A DNA stretch of 64,000 bases, from the NCBI RefSeq assembly GCF_026914265.1, contig NC_069136.1, positions 51,825,381 to 51,889,380 on the forward strand, read 5' to 3'. The translations under genes and the position numbers were made by a program. Of this stretch, positions 62,152-64,000 are shown one piece after another. The first letter of the stretch is position 1. Every line of letters starts with the position of its first letter. Source of the DNA: Mya arenaria (Eukaryota; Mollusca; Bivalvia; Myida; Myidae). The notes below the pieces were generated by a model. It was not told where the DNA came from. It made no database searches and worked only from the letters and a program-made list of their open reading frames with translations.

Positions 62152-62592
62152 CAGGGCTTTTTCTATAGTACCCACGGGTCTGACTATCGGACCCATTCCC
62201 AAAGCAAAATATAAGATATTTTTCCCAATCTTCAGAAAAAAATCCCAATCAAAAGTAAAAAAAATATTTATTTATTTTTTTTTTTTTTTGAAAATCATTT
62301 TTCATGTACTGGTTCATTAACAACATCCTAATAAATTGTGTGATGTAGTTTTTTTGATAATTGAACTCGGAAATCATTGATTTTCATCACATTCAGATAT
62401 CTGTATGAAATATTATCTGATTTCAGCCATTTTGGTTCTATTAAAGGGAAATATAAAATCTTTTCCTAATTCGCAGGAGACGAGACAGTTTTTTCTTTTA
62501 ACTGTAAAATTTCCCAATTTCGGCATTTTCACGACGCAAAATTTCCCAAAATGTCTAGGGTCTTTTTCCCAAATTGGGCAGAAAAAGCCCTG
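62152..62592. mobile_element. MITE with CAGGGCTTTTTCT ends
   Basis: A perfect 13-bp inverted repeat, CAGGGCTTTTTCT and AGAAAAAGCCCTG, flanked by CATGT on both sides. The end sequence is hAT-like, but the duplication is only 5 bp. It is nested in 61005-63109. Confidence 0.75.
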
Positions 62593-63112
62593 CATGTTCC
62601 AGTTAAGTTGACCTGTCCGATTTCCATTCAAAACGAGTCACTAATTACGCAATATAATCGCTACTAGTCTCAGATACACATGCTTTATTGCATAATGATT
62701 GCTTTAAATAATGATCCTTTAGTGCATGAGACGATCAACAATGACTTCAAGCATGCTCAAAACATATTTATTGTCAAAAATAAGATTTAATTTCCAATCT
62801 TCGAGTCACATTGTTTATACCGGAAGCCGCTATTTTGATTGAATTTATTGAAACCCATGCTAAACCAATCGTTATACAATATAAAAACACTACGCATCGG
62901 TAACTTCCCTTTACAAAAACACGAAAACGATCGTAGAAAAATTATACTTGATTATTTTTAGCCTTTTAATAAATTATTACCTAAAAAAAATCTGCTTGGT
63001 GATCAAAATGGAGGTGCGGGCGCACAAAAAAAATAAAAATATTTTTTTTACATTTTCAAAAAAATAGGCGCGGTAAATCCGCGGAACGAAATATCAATTT
63101 GTTGTGGCCTTA

Positions 63113-63936
63113 TTGTCTTCAGGTTAGAAATTATATCCAATGTTGGGAGTGAATAAGTTCAAATGTTAAAAAAAAATGATTAAAATAACAGCTGATCAAA
63201 ATATAGACTGTCCCAGTGTTCAAAACTGAATGTCTTTTTGGGGGGCAATATTGCATCCACAGGGCTGCCCTCAAAAAAAACAGTATCATTACTGTATTAA
63301 GTTTTTAATAAACAGCCCTGGCACAAGATGGCTTTGATGAGATCTGGGCCCGTATTCATAAACATCATTTTTAAGTCACTTAAGTCAATTTCCTTATATT
63401 TTCATAATCAAACTAAAAGGAAAGTGTTTTTGACATTAAAGAATGTATTTTAGTTTAAACATATTTTATTCAGTTCATATATACAAAAAAAACAGTACAG
63501 CAATAGTATGATGAAATGGATTGGAAAACAAGCAATGTAATTGCTTATACTAATTCCTTTCCATAATGTATTTTGAATCAAATCAATGATAATAAAATAT
63601 TTCAGATATTATGAAGTTATTATTTCATATGATTAGTGTGATACATAACATAAGAAAATGACTTAAGATAGGAAATGACTTGAGATGTTTTATGAATATT
63701 GCCCAAGTTTTGCTTTTTCAGTGCAGGGTTTACACAGTGGCTTGATAGGCCCTTTTGAGATTCCCTCTATCTGAGAATGTTATGAGAAAAACAAATATTA
63801 GTGGAGCCTAACTTAAGACCATCACGCAGGAGTATTCTTAACAACTTAACAAGGCCTTGTAAAATATTTATGGGGTGTAACTAGGAAGTGATATTGAAAT
63901 TTCCACCGGTATCAAACATATTACCGAAACTATCTT
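63113..63936. other. Intron of the SH2 kinase gene, nothing recognised
   Basis: AT-rich. A GGGCCCGTATTCATAAACA stretch near 63350 is a common dispersed-repeat motif. No further ankyrin, SH2 or kinase exon is visible before the window ends. Confidence 0.5.
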
Positions 63937-64000
63937 AAAAGATGCACTCTAACTCCCAAATACGATGTAACACAATCAAAACAATTGTTTAAATTAACAG
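63937..64000. mobile_element. Start of a dispersed AGATGCACT repeat, cut by the window end
   Basis: AAAGATGCACTCTAACTCCC and AACAATTGTTTAAATTAAC match the left parts of 27417-27735 and 50583-50915. Confidence 0.55.

Larger units (their letters stand above)
61005..63109. mobile_element. PIF/Harbinger-like nonautonomous element with nested insertions
   Basis: The left end GGCCACACCAAATTAATG and right-end equivalent GGCCACAACAAATTGATA are about 34-bp inverted repeats that continue through GTTCC(T/G)CGGATT. TTA lies on both sides (61002-61004 and 63110-63112), the 3-bp target typical of PIF/Harbinger. No transposase is seen. It holds two further MITEs and lies in the intron following the last visible exon of the SH2 kinase gene. 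Confidence 0.75.

Overview
The window reads as nuclear DNA of a mollusc, most likely a bivalve. Genes are split by GT-AG introns into short exons. Intergenic and intronic DNA is full of tRNA-derived SINEs, MITEs, minisatellites and Helentron-like elements of kinds common in bivalve genomes. The gene content also fits: nicotinic-like Cys-loop receptors, a Shark/HTK16-type kinase (absent from vertebrates) and a nitrobindin. The species cannot be named from the sequence alone.

Layout. (1) 1300-16641, minus strand: one 18-exon gene whose splice phases all agree. It encodes about 960 residues: an N-terminal dynamin-superfamily GTPase domain, a helical middle, and a C-terminal protein kinase that resembles DSTYK. 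A possible start exon lies at 19942. (2) 16642-25074: repeats only, including several SINEs, an 18.9-19.2 kb minisatellite and two MITEs. (3) 25075-31185, plus strand: a complete six-exon nitrobindin (THAP4 C-terminal type) gene of 162 residues, with transposons in its introns and a SINE dimer just upstream. (4) 31186-36170: a 3.2 kb TIR-bounded insertion that itself contains a Helentron-like element. (5) 36171-46649: two intact intronless nicotinic-like receptor genes on the minus strand and one inverted, decayed copy on the plus strand that carries a solo LTR. (6) 46795-52783: a duplicated block with an expanded minisatellite, and a MULE-type MITE with an intact 9-bp target duplication. (7) 52784-55164, minus strand: a decayed MULE-type DNA transposon. 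(8) 56150-60210 and beyond, plus strand: the 5' part of a Shark/HTK16-like tyrosine kinase (first SH2 domain and start of the ankyrin repeats), followed by a nest of DNA transposons in its next intron.

The genes do not form one pathway. The most striking items are the GTPase-kinase fusion, with its duplicated splice-site region and a GC-AG intron, and the receptor pair, which keeps the channel but lacks key residues of the acetylcholine site. All exon models are hand-derived from splice signals, phase and family resemblance. No search or transcript data were available.
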